This document shows positions 1 through 6,400 of a DNA stretch of 6,944 nt, in pieces. The notes under the pieces are model-generated. The model saw nothing but the letters and a program-made list of their open reading frames with translations, did not search any database and had not been told where the DNA came from. Every line of letters begins with the position of its first letter. Within the stretch, counting starts at the first letter, position 1. Source of the stretch: JBKHYG01 sp046565595 (lineage in GTDB: Bacteria > Actinomycetota > AC-67); NCBI GenBank assembly GCA_046565595.1, contig JBKHYG010000012.1:1-6944 (forward strand), written 5' to 3'. Both the position numbers and the translations under genes were made by a program.

Positions 1-396
1 ACAGGCGATGTGATGATGTTCAGTTGGTTCGAGTTCGTGCAGCCGCGCAACGGCGTCGATTCAGGCTGCGTGGATGAGGCCGCCTCGTCCGGAACGACCC
101 GACCTCTGGGCACGACGATGGCACTGAACACCGGTTGGGCGGACCTGTATTCGTGGGTACAAGATGGGATGTATGTCGAGTGGGATCCCGCCAACGTTGA
201 CGGTATCTATGTCGTCCGGGCCGAGGCCGACTCGAAGGATTGGATCCTTGAGAACGACGAGGACGACAACACCAGTTACGCAATGATCGAGGTGACGGGC
301 TCGGACATCGTCGTCTTGGAGCGCGGCCTGGGAACCTCGCCTTGGGATCCGAACAAGCAGATCGTCGACGATCGCCTCCCCGACGCGCCCTTCTAG
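1..396 (+). CDS. Lysyl-oxidase-like protein, C-terminal part (5' end outside window)
   Basis: The reading frame is open from base 1 and ends at TAG 394-396, giving the last 131 residues of a longer protein. The visible part resembles the C-terminal half of the lysyl oxidase family (copper amine oxidases that oxidise peptidyl lysine). Residues 45-52 read GWADLYSW. A strand segment with YVEW and DGIYVVRAEAD follows (about 57-76), then the turn ILENDEDDN (82-90), comparable to the family pattern in which a 'G-Y-L-V-DP...I-ESD.TNN' strand pair closes the domain. The copper-binding His cluster would lie upstream and cannot be seen. By eye, the Tyr of 'ADLY' falls where the cofactor Tyr of animal LOX sits. 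The segment TGDVMMFSWFEF (1-12) falls where the cofactor Lys is expected but has no Lys. The acidic composition fits a secreted protein. Several GTG/ATG codons at 10-18 are internal, not starts. Family assignment is moderate; catalytic activity is unproven. Confidence 0.6.
   Translation, partial: TGDVMMFSWFEFVQPRNGVDSGCVDEAASSGTTRPLGTTMALNTGWADLYSWVQDGMYVEWDPANVDGIYVVRAEADSKDWILENDEDDNTSYAMIEVTGSDIVVLERGLGTSPWDPNKQIVDDRLPDAPF
393..396. other. Shared CTAG: overlapping convergent stop codons
   Basis: The palindrome CTAG supplies TAG to the plus-strand lysyl-oxidase-like gene (394-396) and TAG to the minus-strand aroQ gene (393-395). The two convergent genes therefore overlap by four bases and leave no intergenic room for a terminator on either strand. 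Confidence 0.9.
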
Positions 397-812
397 CGTC
401 CCAGCAGCGACTGCATGGCCAGCCGATAGCCTCCCACACCCAGCCCGACGATGCTGCCTGTGGCAACGCCTGCGATCATCGAGTGGCGGCGGTACGGCTC
501 GCGCATGGCGATGTTCGAGATGTGAACCTCAATGATCGGCCCGTCGAAACGAGCCAGAGCGTCCCGCAGTGCGCCTGAATGATGCGTCAGGGACGCAGGG
601 TTGATGATGATCGCGTCGGCGTCGGTCTCCTCGATGGCACGGATCAGCGCGGTCACCTCAGAGGATTGAAGGGCAGACAGTTCGCCTCCCGCTCCTTCGG
701 CCATCTCCTCGAGTTCAGCGACGATCTCGGCCAGCGTCGTGGTGCCGTATATCTCGGGCTGACGGACCCCCAACCGGTCCAGGTTCGGTCCGTTCAGGAG
801 CAGGATCTTCAT
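393..812 (-). CDS. aroQ: Type II 3-dehydroquinate dehydratase
   Basis: Cytosolic enzyme that dehydrates 3-dehydroquinate to 3-dehydroshikimate, step 3 of the shikimate pathway. Type II enzymes of about 140-150 residues form dodecamers; this protein is 139 residues. Numbered from the ATG at 812, it opens with NGPNLDRLG (7-15; Asn10), followed by the lid segment with Arg17 and the catalytic Tyr22 in IYG. Then come INPASLTHHS (70-79; Asn71, His77), Asp84, EVHISN (95-100; Glu95, catalytic His97), Arg104 and Arg108, and a GLG..GY end. These match the active-site residues known from Mycobacterium tuberculosis AroQ with a constant offset. The segment after QS (49-50) is divergent: it reads SEVTALI where relatives have N/D-H/S-E. 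ATG 812 forms an ATGA overlap with the aroB stop and has AGGGG five bases upstream. An in-frame GTG at 818 lies inside that ribosome-binding site and is less likely to be the start. Last gene of the minus-strand train. Confidence 0.95.
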   Translation of the reverse strand: MKILLLNGPNLDRLGVRQPEIYGTTTLAEIVAELEEMAEGAGGELSALQSSEVTALIRAIEETDADAIIINPASLTHHSGALRDALARFDGPIIEVHISNIAMREPYRRHSMIAGVATGSIVGLGVGGYRLAMQSLLGR

Positions 813-1867
813 CGCCACCCCTGAAGTTCGGAGCGGACCGCGTCGGTTTCCACGGGCATGACCCTGGGATCGCCGACGGCGGCGAGCAGGACGAACCGTA
901 GGCCGCGGTCATACTTCTTGTCACGAGACATCGCCTCCATCAAGGCTGGCACATCCAGTTTGGGAGGCTCTACCGGCAGACCGGCCGCGCGGAAGGCTTC
1001 GAGATGAAGATCGACCAGATCGCTGATCCCCAGCCGACGGGCCAGGCGAGCGGCGAAGACGGAACCGACCGAAACCGCCTCGCCGTGGCTGAGGCCCGAA
1101 TAGCCGGCGACGGCTTCGATGGCATGAGCCAGCGTGTGACCGTAGTTGAGGTGGGCGCGACGGCCGCGCTCGGTCTCGTCCTCGCTGACCACTTCGACCT
1201 TCACCGCAACCGCGTCAACGACCAGCGAGGTAAGCGTCTCCAGATCCTTCCCGATCGCGTCATCCAGACGGGCCAGGATCGACTCGAGCAGACCCGGAGG
1301 CCCGATGAAGCCGTGCTTGATGACCTCCGCGAGTCCGGTTCGAAGTTCTCGATCGGGCAAGCTGAGGAGCAGCCCTGGATCGCATACGACGGCAGCAGGT
1401 GGATGGAAGGCGCCCGCGAGGTTCTTGCCCTCTGGGATATCGATCGCCGTCTTGCCGCCGATGGCTGCGTCGACCATGCCGAGCAGGGTCGTCGGCATCG
1501 CGATCCAGCGGATCCCCCTATGGAAGGTTGCGGCTGCGAACCCAGCCAGGTCCGTTACGACACCACCCCCTACCGCGATGATCTGATCTCCGCGATGGAA
1601 GCCATTGGAAGCCAGGAACCGCCATAGGGCGGTGAGCGTCGCAGCATCCTTGGAAGCCTCGCCCGGTTCGACGGTGAAGAGTTGCGCATCTGGCGATGAC
1701 CGGACCAGATCAGCGGCGAAGAGTGAAGCTGTATTCGCGTCAGCGACGATCAAGGTCTTCTCGACGCCGCCGCCGCCGGGGATCAGTTCCGCCACTCGAC
1801 CGGATGCGTCGGCTTCGATGATGACCGGATACGACCCGCCTACAGAGCGCACCTCCAGCCTGGTCAT
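809..1867 (-). CDS. aroB: 3-dehydroquinate synthase
   Basis: Converts DAHP to 3-dehydroquinate (step 2 of the shikimate pathway) in the cytosol, using NAD+ and a divalent metal, usually Zn or Co. At 352 residues it has normal family length. Visible blocks in order: PGEASK (68-73); the nucleotide-binding stretch AVGGGVVTDLAGF (98-110); FHRGI (115-119); PTTLLGMVDAAIGGKT (125-140) with Lys139; KNLAG (148-152); GLAEVIKHG (178-186); NYGHTLAHAIE (241-251); SHGEAV (260-265); and DKKYD (316-320). The metal ligands by family rule are Glu181, His244 and His261; all are present, so the enzyme should be active. Start ATG 1867 overlaps the aroK stop as ATGA, with GAGG 7 nt upstream. The stop overlaps the aroQ ATG in the same way, so translation of aroK-aroB-aroQ is probably coupled. 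Confidence 0.97.
   Translation of the reverse strand: MTRLEVRSVGGSYPVIIEADASGRVAELIPGGGGVEKTLIVADANTASLFAADLVRSSPDAQLFTVEPGEASKDAATLTALWRFLASNGFHRGDQIIAVGGGVVTDLAGFAAATFHRGIRWIAMPTTLLGMVDAAIGGKTAIDIPEGKNLAGAFHPPAAVVCDPGLLLSLPDRELRTGLAEVIKHGFIGPPGLLESILARLDDAIGKDLETLTSLVVDAVAVKVEVVSEDETERGRRAHLNYGHTLAHAIEAVAGYSGLSHGEAVSVGSVFAARLARRLGISDLVDLHLEAFRAAGLPVEPPKLDVPALMEAMSRDKKYDRGLRFVLLAAVGDPRVMPVETDAVRSELQGWR
818..822 (-). promoter_or_regulatory. Ribosome binding site of aroQ
   Basis: On the minus strand AGGGG lies 5 nt before ATG 812, inside the end of aroB. It overlaps the alternative GTG codon (816-818), which argues for ATG 812 as the true start. Confidence 0.6.
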
Positions 1868-2367
1868 CGCAGGGCCTCGATTATCAGTTCGGCGACCTCG
1901 TCTGGGCTGCGGTCGTCGGTATCGATCGCGATGTCAGCGATGCGGTCGTACCTGACGGCCCGTTCGGCGAGCAGCGTCTCCCGCTGCGCCGTGGTCCTGT
2001 CGGCCATCAACGGCCGGCCCGCTCCCGCGCCGATGCGCGCTTCGACCTGATCCAGCGAAACCTGTAGGTAGACGATGGGTCCAGCTGCTCGCAGCATCTC
2101 GAGGTTGCGCTCGTGAAGTACCGCCCCGCCGCCGGTCGCGATGACCCGACCTCCGATGCCGCAGGCGGCCTGGATCGCGGCGTACTCACGATCCCTGAAG
2201 GCTTCTTCGCCGTCGGTTCGCCAGATGTCGGCGATGGTGCGGCCTGAGCGTTCGACCACCATCCTGTCGGTGTCGACGAACTCCATGCTCAAGCGGTCCG
2301 CCAAGGTCTTGCCGACCGTGGTCTTGCCCGCGCCCATGAACCCGATGAGTACGATGCTCCCGGCCAT
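1864..2367 (-). CDS. aroK: Shikimate kinase
   Basis: ATP-dependent phosphorylation of shikimate at the 3-hydroxyl (step 5 of the pathway), a soluble P-loop NMP-kinase-like protein. It is 167 residues, typical for the family. Walker A is GFMGAGKT (9-16, Lys15). The shikimate-binding DTD is at 32-34 (Asp34). GEEAFRDRE (53-61) supplies Arg58 and Glu61. The GGG motif is at 79-81, the LID arginine is Arg118 in GRPLM, and Arg136 with Tyr140 matches the R...Y pattern after the lid. All the substrate and ATP contacts expected in the family are present. Start ATG 2367 shares one base with the aroC stop (TGATG); only a weak GAG-like ribosome site is visible, so coupling to aroC translation is likely. 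Its end overlaps aroB by ATGA. The product feeds EPSP synthase (aroA), which is not in this window. Confidence 0.96.
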   Translation of the reverse strand: MAGSIVLIGFMGAGKTTVGKTLADRLSMEFVDTDRMVVERSGRTIADIWRTDGEEAFRDREYAAIQAACGIGGRVIATGGGAVLHERNLEMLRAAGPIVYLQVSLDQVEARIGAGAGRPLMADRTTAQRETLLAERAVRYDRIADIAIDTDDRSPDEVAELIIEALR

Positions 2368-3524
2368 CAGATCTCTGATAGTGCCTGGCGGTAGGAGGCA
2401 AGGTTCCTGCGGACCTCGGTCAGCGAGTCACCACCGAACTTCTCGAGGATCGCCTCGGCCAGCACGAAGGCGACCATCGTCTCGGCGACGACCCCTGCTG
2501 CGGGGACCGCGCATACATCGCTTCGCTGTTTGATCGCAGGCGCCGGCTGTTTGCTCCTGACATCCACCGTCGGCAGCGACCGGGCGAGCGACGAGAGCGG
2601 CTTCATCGCGGCCCGGCAGCGCAGGATCTGGCCCGTCGTGATGCCGGCCTCCGTGCCGCCGGAGCGGTCACTCGTCCTCTTGAACTCGCCGCCCTCATAG
2701 GCGATCTCGTCGTGCGCGCGCGATCCCGGAGTGGCGGCGATCTGGAAGGCAGGTCCGATCTCGACGCCCTTGATGGCTTGGATGCTCATCAACGCATACG
2801 CGAGTTTGGCATCGAGTTTCCGGTCCCAGTGGACATGGCTTCCTAGGCCCGGCGGAACGCCGAAAGCGCAGACCTCGACCACGCCGCCGAGGGTGTCTCC
2901 TTCGCGGCGGCATGCATCGATGAGTTCGATCATGCGAGCCTCGGCATCAGCGTCCAATGTCCGCAGGGCGGTCGCGTCGATACGCTCACCATCCTCGGCC
3001 GATGGGATCGGCGCGGATGCAGCGATCTCTCCGATCGAGGCGGTGTGGGACAAGACGGTGATGCCCAGCTCGGACAGGAAGCGTTTGCAGACGGCTCCGA
3101 CCGCGACACGCGCCGCGGTCTCTCTGGCGCTGGCGCGTTCGAGGGGAAGCCGCGCATCGGGGTACCCGTACTTCTGGATCGCCGGCAGATCTGCATGACC
3201 GGGCCGCGGGCTCGACAGAGGCGGATCCTCGAGTTCCGCGCCCTCTGCTTCGGGAGCCATGATCTTCTCCCACTTCGGCCACTCGGTGTTACGGATGACC
3301 ACAGCGATCGGCGAACCGATGGTCTTCCCGTGGCGGATGCCTCCGAGGATCTCGAGCTCGTCCTTCTCGAACTTCATCCGGGTGCCTCGACCGTAGCCGT
3401 GACGACGCCGTTGGAGTTCCGCACCGATGTCCTTGCCGGACACGGGCACGCCTTCGACCATCCCCTCGAGGATCGCGGTCAAGGCAGGTCCATGGCTCTC
3501 GCCACCGGTCAGGAAACGCAGCAT
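2367..3524 (-). CDS. aroC: Chorismate synthase
   Basis: Last shikimate-pathway step: 1,4-anti elimination of phosphate from EPSP to give chorismate, requiring reduced FMN. It has 385 residues from ATG 3524, normal length. The three family signatures are present: GESHGPAL (8-15, His11), RASARETAARVAVG (130-143) and RSDVCAVPAAGVVAE (334-348, Asp336). Also visible are RRRHGYGRGTRM (39-50), RPGHADLPAIQKYG (107-120, His110) and GGTEAGITTGQ (289-299). No key residue is missing. The chosen start gives the canonical N-terminus MLRFLTGGESHG; an in-frame GTG sits directly before it (3525-3527). Neither start has a clear Shine-Dalgarno sequence. Instead the region immediately upstream forms a perfect inverted repeat. 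It is the first aro gene after the pil genes, separated from the PilP-like gene by 46 nt, the largest gap inside the pilM-to-aroQ train. Confidence 0.97.
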   Translation of the reverse strand: MLRFLTGGESHGPALTAILEGMVEGVPVSGKDIGAELQRRRHGYGRGTRMKFEKDELEILGGIRHGKTIGSPIAVVIRNTEWPKWEKIMAPEAEGAELEDPPLSSPRPGHADLPAIQKYGYPDARLPLERASARETAARVAVGAVCKRFLSELGITVLSHTASIGEIAASAPIPSAEDGERIDATALRTLDADAEARMIELIDACRREGDTLGGVVEVCAFGVPPGLGSHVHWDRKLDAKLAYALMSIQAIKGVEIGPAFQIAATPGSRAHDEIAYEGGEFKRTSDRSGGTEAGITTGQILRCRAAMKPLSSLARSLPTVDVRSKQPAPAIKQRSDVCAVPAAGVVAETMVAFVLAEAILEKFGGDSLTEVRRNLASYRQALSEI

Positions 3525-3548
3525 CACCGCGAGGATAGCCCGCGGTGA
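3524..3548 (-). promoter_or_regulatory. Perfect inverted repeat abutting the aroC start codon
   Basis: On the minus strand the arms are TCACCGCG and CGCGGTGA, perfectly complementary over 8 bp (six of them G/C), with a 9-nt loop GGCTATCCT. The 3' arm ends on the A of the aroC ATG and contains the in-frame GTG just before it. No T-run follows, so it is not a standard intrinsic terminator. In RNA it would place the aroC initiation region in a stem. Likely roles are translational control, a protein-binding operator or an RNA-processing site between the pil and aro halves. The repeat is seen; the function is inferred. Confidence 0.5.
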
Positions 3549-3570
3549 CGCTTGGCAGGAGTTGCTTAGT

Positions 3571-4122
3571 TCAGAACTCGAGGCTCTGGCCCACGCAGAG
3601 CGCGAACCGGGTCGAGCCGTCCAGGAAGGTTCCGCACCGCTTCGACAGGAAGTAGACGCCGAACCGTTCGGTGATGTCGTCGCCGACCTCGGCGGTGTAG
3701 AGCTTGCCGTCCACGGTCACATCAGCGAACCGGCGGCCCGCCTCATCGTAGATGTCCACCAATCCCACCGAGATCTTCTTCTCGACAGCTTCGCCTTCAG
3801 GGTCCACCGCTCCGTCCTGGCCTGGCGCACCGTCCTCGCTCACGACCACAAGAGGCGAGAAGGGGTCTCGTTTCGACGCGGTCAAGACGGGATGCTTCAC
3901 CTTGACGATCTGCGCGCCTCCGTCTGTGGTATCGGTCGAGCCCGGTGGAGACTGGGGCGCGGTCGCGTCCGTAGCGGTGTGCGGCGTGCCGCCTTCAGCC
4001 GCGACCGGCCCCGAATCTCCACCGGACATAAGTTTGAACGCTGCGAACAACACGGCCACGACGACGAAGACGATCATCAGTCGGCGTTCGCGAGAGGTTC
4101 GCTCCGCCCAGAACGCGGCCAT
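3571..4122 (-). CDS. PilP/GspC-like membrane-anchored pilus assembly protein
   Basis: A 183-residue protein with a basic N-terminus, one membrane helix (about 15-31), a Pro/Thr/Ser/Gly/Asp-rich linker (about 33-70), the motif RDPF at 85-88, a second acidic linker (about 95-112) and a compact beta-rich C-terminal domain (about 115-183). RDPF followed by a 'V-G...A-V..DG..Y....GD.I...GV' pattern is typical of PilP (type IV pili) and GspC (type II secretion). PilP normally joins PilN/PilO to the secretin PilQ. Two cysteines, Cys163 and Cys176, flank the last hairpin and could form a disulfide outside the cytoplasm. Unlike classical PilP there is no Cys lipobox; the anchor is a transmembrane helix. 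No secretin gene follows; aroC does. ATG 4122 shares one base with the pilO stop (TGATG) and has a strong GGGAGG six bases upstream. Position after pilMNO supports the role, but sequence similarity is limited, so no symbol is assigned. Confidence 0.65.
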   Translation of the reverse strand: MAAFWAERTSRERRLMIVFVVVAVLFAAFKLMSGGDSGPVAAEGGTPHTATDATAPQSPPGSTDTTDGGAQIVKVKHPVLTASKRDPFSPLVVVSEDGAPGQDGAVDPEGEAVEKKISVGLVDIYDEAGRRFADVTVDGKLYTAEVGDDITERFGVYFLSKRCGTFLDGSTRFALCVGQSLEF

Positions 4123-4745
4123 CAGCTGCCTCCCTGCGTCGCCGCGGGAGCCTCGGGTGTTGCCGATGCGGGATCGGTAGCTGCAGGATCGGCCGTCCCA
4201 TCTGCAGGCGCACCATCCACGAACATCGTCAGAACCACCGAAGCTTGCAGGGTCGGACTCTGAGCGCCGCCCGCGCTGTCGCTGACCGCCATGGATAGTC
4301 CGCTGACCTTGACGGCCCGATCGAGGCCTTCGAGACGACGATGCAGATCGCGGATCCTCGCATAGCGTCCTTCGACCACGAGGGTGACCGTGATAGCTCC
4401 TGCGTCGAGCTCATCTAGTTTGGTCGGTGGCGTTGGAGACAGCTGTTGCAGATCGACACCGGCGTTGACCGTCGCGGTCGTGATCTTGCGGACGAAGGTT
4501 GCCAATTCCGGGCTGTCTGGGATCCAAGCTGAGAGTGCGGCTGCTTGGCGCACCAACTCATCGGCGTCGAGATCTTGCAGCGCAGCTAGCTGTCCTCGTA
4601 GCGCGCGCTCCTCTTCCTGGGCTGCGGACAACTCGGTCCGACGTTCGCTGGCCTTGGAGAACTGTGGGCGCAACCCGAACACCAGGAACGCCACGGTGGC
4701 TAGCCCTACGACGCCGAACATGATCAACGGTCGACGATCGGTCAT
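4122..4745 (-). CDS. pilO: Type IV pilus alignment protein PilO
   Basis: Bitopic membrane protein that pairs with PilN to form the alignment subcomplex linking the cytoplasmic pilus motor platform to the outside. It has 207 residues: a short cytoplasmic tail, a membrane helix at about 8-25, a predicted coiled coil at about 29-72 (Ala/Leu/Glu/Arg-rich with LSAAQEEERALRGQLAALQ), and an alpha/beta domain at about 75-177 of the ferredoxin-like type seen in PilO/PilN. The end (178-207) is a low-complexity Ala/Pro/Thr/Asp tail not needed for the fold. Identification rests on topology, length and position directly after pilN rather than on a strict motif; PilO sequences are poorly conserved. ATG 4745 overlaps the pilN stop by ATGA, with GGAG 8 nt upstream; the stop overlaps the next gene by one base. 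Confidence 0.85.
   Translation of the reverse strand: MTDRRPLIMFGVVGLATVAFLVFGLRPQFSKASERRTELSAAQEEERALRGQLAALQDLDADELVRQAAALSAWIPDSPELATFVRKITTATVNAGVDLQQLSPTPPTKLDELDAGAITVTLVVEGRYARIRDLHRRLEGLDRAVKVSGLSMAVSDSAGGAQSPTLQASVVLTMFVDGAPADGTADPAATDPASATPEAPAATQGGS
4129..4134 (-). promoter_or_regulatory. Strong ribosome binding site of the PilP-like gene
   Basis: GGGAGG on the minus strand, 6 nt before ATG 4122 and inside the end of pilO. It is among the best Shine-Dalgarno matches in the window and suggests independent as well as coupled initiation. Confidence 0.7.
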
Positions 4746-5356
4746 GGTCGACGCTCCGCTCCCGGCTGCGTGCGACGCAGCGCGATCTCGGTCAACTCGA
4801 CGCTCGAGGAGAACTGGACCACGGTCCTGTCTCCGAGCTTGGCCTTGGAAGAGACGCTGAAGTAGGGAGCGACGAAACCCGGGACCTTCTCGAGTGAATC
4901 GAGCCAGTCGGCAACATCGGGGTGGCTGAATGTGACACCCTGGAACTCGATCCGACCCCAGGTGCCAAGCGATGCGTTCGGTTCCACCGTCCCCGAGAAC
5001 CCGATCAACCAGGTGTCGTTAGGCACTATCGCCTGAAGGTCGGCCATCAGCACGCTCCAGCGAACCTCGTCTGCGGTTGCCTGCTGAAGCAGCGCCGTCT
5101 TGGTGAGCACCTGGCTCTGCAGCACCTCGAGATCCGCGAGCCTCGCGACCTCCGTCGCGACAACTGCATTCGCAGCCGACTGGGCAGCCAGATCCCTGTC
5201 GAGTCCTCTTATCACGACCCCCTGTTGGACCCATACCAGCGACCCGCCTATCCCTACGCCGACAGCGGTGAGGGTTGCCAGCGCCATCAGACGCCGAGCT
5301 CTCTGGCGAGCGGCGACGAACCCGGGCAGCAGGTTGATCTTCTCAGCGATGAACAT
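4742..5356 (-). CDS. pilN: Type IV pilus assembly protein PilN
   Basis: Bitopic inner-membrane protein of the pilus alignment subcomplex. The N-terminal cytoplasmic peptide contains INLLP (7-11), the conserved PilN motif that inserts into a groove of PilM. Next come a basic stretch (17-22, RQRARR), a membrane helix (about 23-44), a coiled coil (about 48-95) and a C-terminal domain (about 98-193). That domain carries the family pattern 'P-x-D-T-W-L' (112-117), 'G....F.GVTFSHPDVADWLDSL' (134-155) and 'P-x-F' (159-161). It has 204 residues, usual for the family. Start ATG 5356 lies 3 nt after the pilM stop, with GGAG inside the pilM end 6 nt upstream. It overlaps pilO by ATGA. PilM and PilN are expected in stoichiometric complex, which fits this tight coupling. 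Confidence 0.92.
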   Translation of the reverse strand: MFIAEKINLLPGFVAARQRARRLMALATLTAVGVGIGGSLVWVQQGVVIRGLDRDLAAQSAANAVVATEVARLADLEVLQSQVLTKTALLQQATADEVRWSVLMADLQAIVPNDTWLIGFSGTVEPNASLGTWGRIEFQGVTFSHPDVADWLDSLEKVPGFVAPYFSVSSKAKLGDRTVVQFSSSVELTEIALRRTQPGAERRP

Positions 5357-5359
5357 CGC

Positions 5360-6400
5360 TCACTCCACCGCCAATCCGATAGCCACGGCAGCGGTGTGAG
5401 CGATCTGATCCCGCTCCTCCTCTGGCACGGGGACCGCTCCGAATCGAGCGAAGGGGTCTCCATGAACCACAGGGATACCGAGATCGTGTTCGAGGCGTTC
5501 CCGCAAGCCTCGGACGCGAGCGCCCCCACCTACGAGCAAGCACCGTGTCGGCGTTGCCGCGTCAGCCGTCTGGCGGTAATAGTCGATCGAGCGGACGATC
5601 TCCTCGATGGTCTTGCCGAGGTGTCGCTCCATCACGCCGGTCGCGCCGGAGGATTCTGGAGGATAGCTCTGGGACGGCATGTCGACGGCGGACTTGCGCA
5701 TGAAAGCCTCGGCCGTATCGCAGTCGAGTTCGGCCATCAAGGCCTCGGTCAGGTCATCTCCCCCGCCTGGCAGGATGCGCACCAGGCGCGGCCCTCCATC
5801 GTGGGTTACGACGATGCTCGTCATGCTTGCGCCGAGATCCACGATCACTTCGGATCCGCGCTCATCGACCGAGGCCGTCTCTACCGCTACCGCGCGTGCT
5901 GCAGCGATCGGTGCCAGATCGACACGATCGGGGATCAGGCCGGCGGCCAGCACAGCCTCGACGATCTGTTCGACCTCCGGGGCCGGAGCCGCTACGACCA
6001 GGAAGCGTGTCATGCCGACGCCGTCGGCGCCGATGAAATCTTCAAGTGCCAGGTAGTCGACGATCGCCTCGTCTGAAGACATCGGGATCATGTCTTGGAT
6101 GACCTCTTCGAGACCATCGGAGGTATCGGCTTGCTCCAACTCGACGGTACGGACGGTGATGCCGGGACCGTTGACCGCTAGGGCGACATGCTTGGTGTGG
6201 AACCTGGCCTGCTTCCACATCCGTTTCAACTCGGCGGTCAGCGTCTCCGGTTCGCGCAACTCGCCGTGATCCAAGACGCCTGGCGGCAGTATGCGTTCAG
6301 CGAAGCGTTGGAAGCTGTCTCCCTTACCGCGGGAGTGCTTGATCTCGGCGGCGCGTATCGCGCTCGTGCCTATATCCAATCCGACCAGGTGGGTTCCCAT
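5360..6400 (-). CDS. pilM: Type IV pilus assembly ATPase-fold protein PilM
   Basis: Cytoplasmic actin-like (FtsA/PilM family) protein that binds nucleotide and the N-terminal peptide of PilN, connecting the pilus motor to the membrane subcomplex. It has 346 residues from ATG 6400. The actin-fold nucleotide motifs are visible: phosphate-1 GLDIGTSAIRA (7-17), phosphate-2 VIVDLGASMTSIVV (185-198) and adenosine motif LLVGGGARVRGL (288-299). Further PilM-like blocks are PGGGDDLTEAL (211-221) and the helix EEIVRSIDYYR (266-276). The start is chosen by the ribosome site GGAGG 8 nt upstream; an in-frame GTG 15 nt further upstream overlaps that site and would add five residues not expected before the MGTHLVGLDIG start. 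It is the first gene of the tightly packed train, preceded by a 69-nt gap. Its stop is 3 nt from pilN. Confidence 0.93.
   Translation of the reverse strand: MGTHLVGLDIGTSAIRAAEIKHSRGKGDSFQRFAERILPPGVLDHGELREPETLTAELKRMWKQARFHTKHVALAVNGPGITVRTVELEQADTSDGLEEVIQDMIPMSSDEAIVDYLALEDFIGADGVGMTRFLVVAAPAPEVEQIVEAVLAAGLIPDRVDLAPIAAARAVAVETASVDERGSEVIVDLGASMTSIVVTHDGGPRLVRILPGGGDDLTEALMAELDCDTAEAFMRKSAVDMPSQSYPPESSGATGVMERHLGKTIEEIVRSIDYYRQTADAATPTRCLLVGGGARVRGLRERLEHDLGIPVVHGDPFARFGAVPVPEEERDQIAHTAAVAIGLAVE

Noticed and set aside
3524..3548. Intrinsic terminator between pil and aro genes
   Set aside because: The hairpin is real but is followed directly by the aroC coding sequence with no T-run, so it does not fit an intrinsic terminator.
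3427..4263. Long plus-strand open frame opposite aroC start, the PilP-like gene and pilO end (278 codons)
   Set aside because: Antisense shadow: no family motif, Arg/His-rich composition typical of out-of-frame GC-rich sequence, and it crosses three real genes.
4922..6076. Long plus-strand open frame opposite pilN and pilM (384 codons)
   Set aside because: It lies wholly antisense to two genes with clear family motifs, has no recognisable domain or organised hydrophobic/repeat pattern, and long antisense frames are common in GC-rich DNA.
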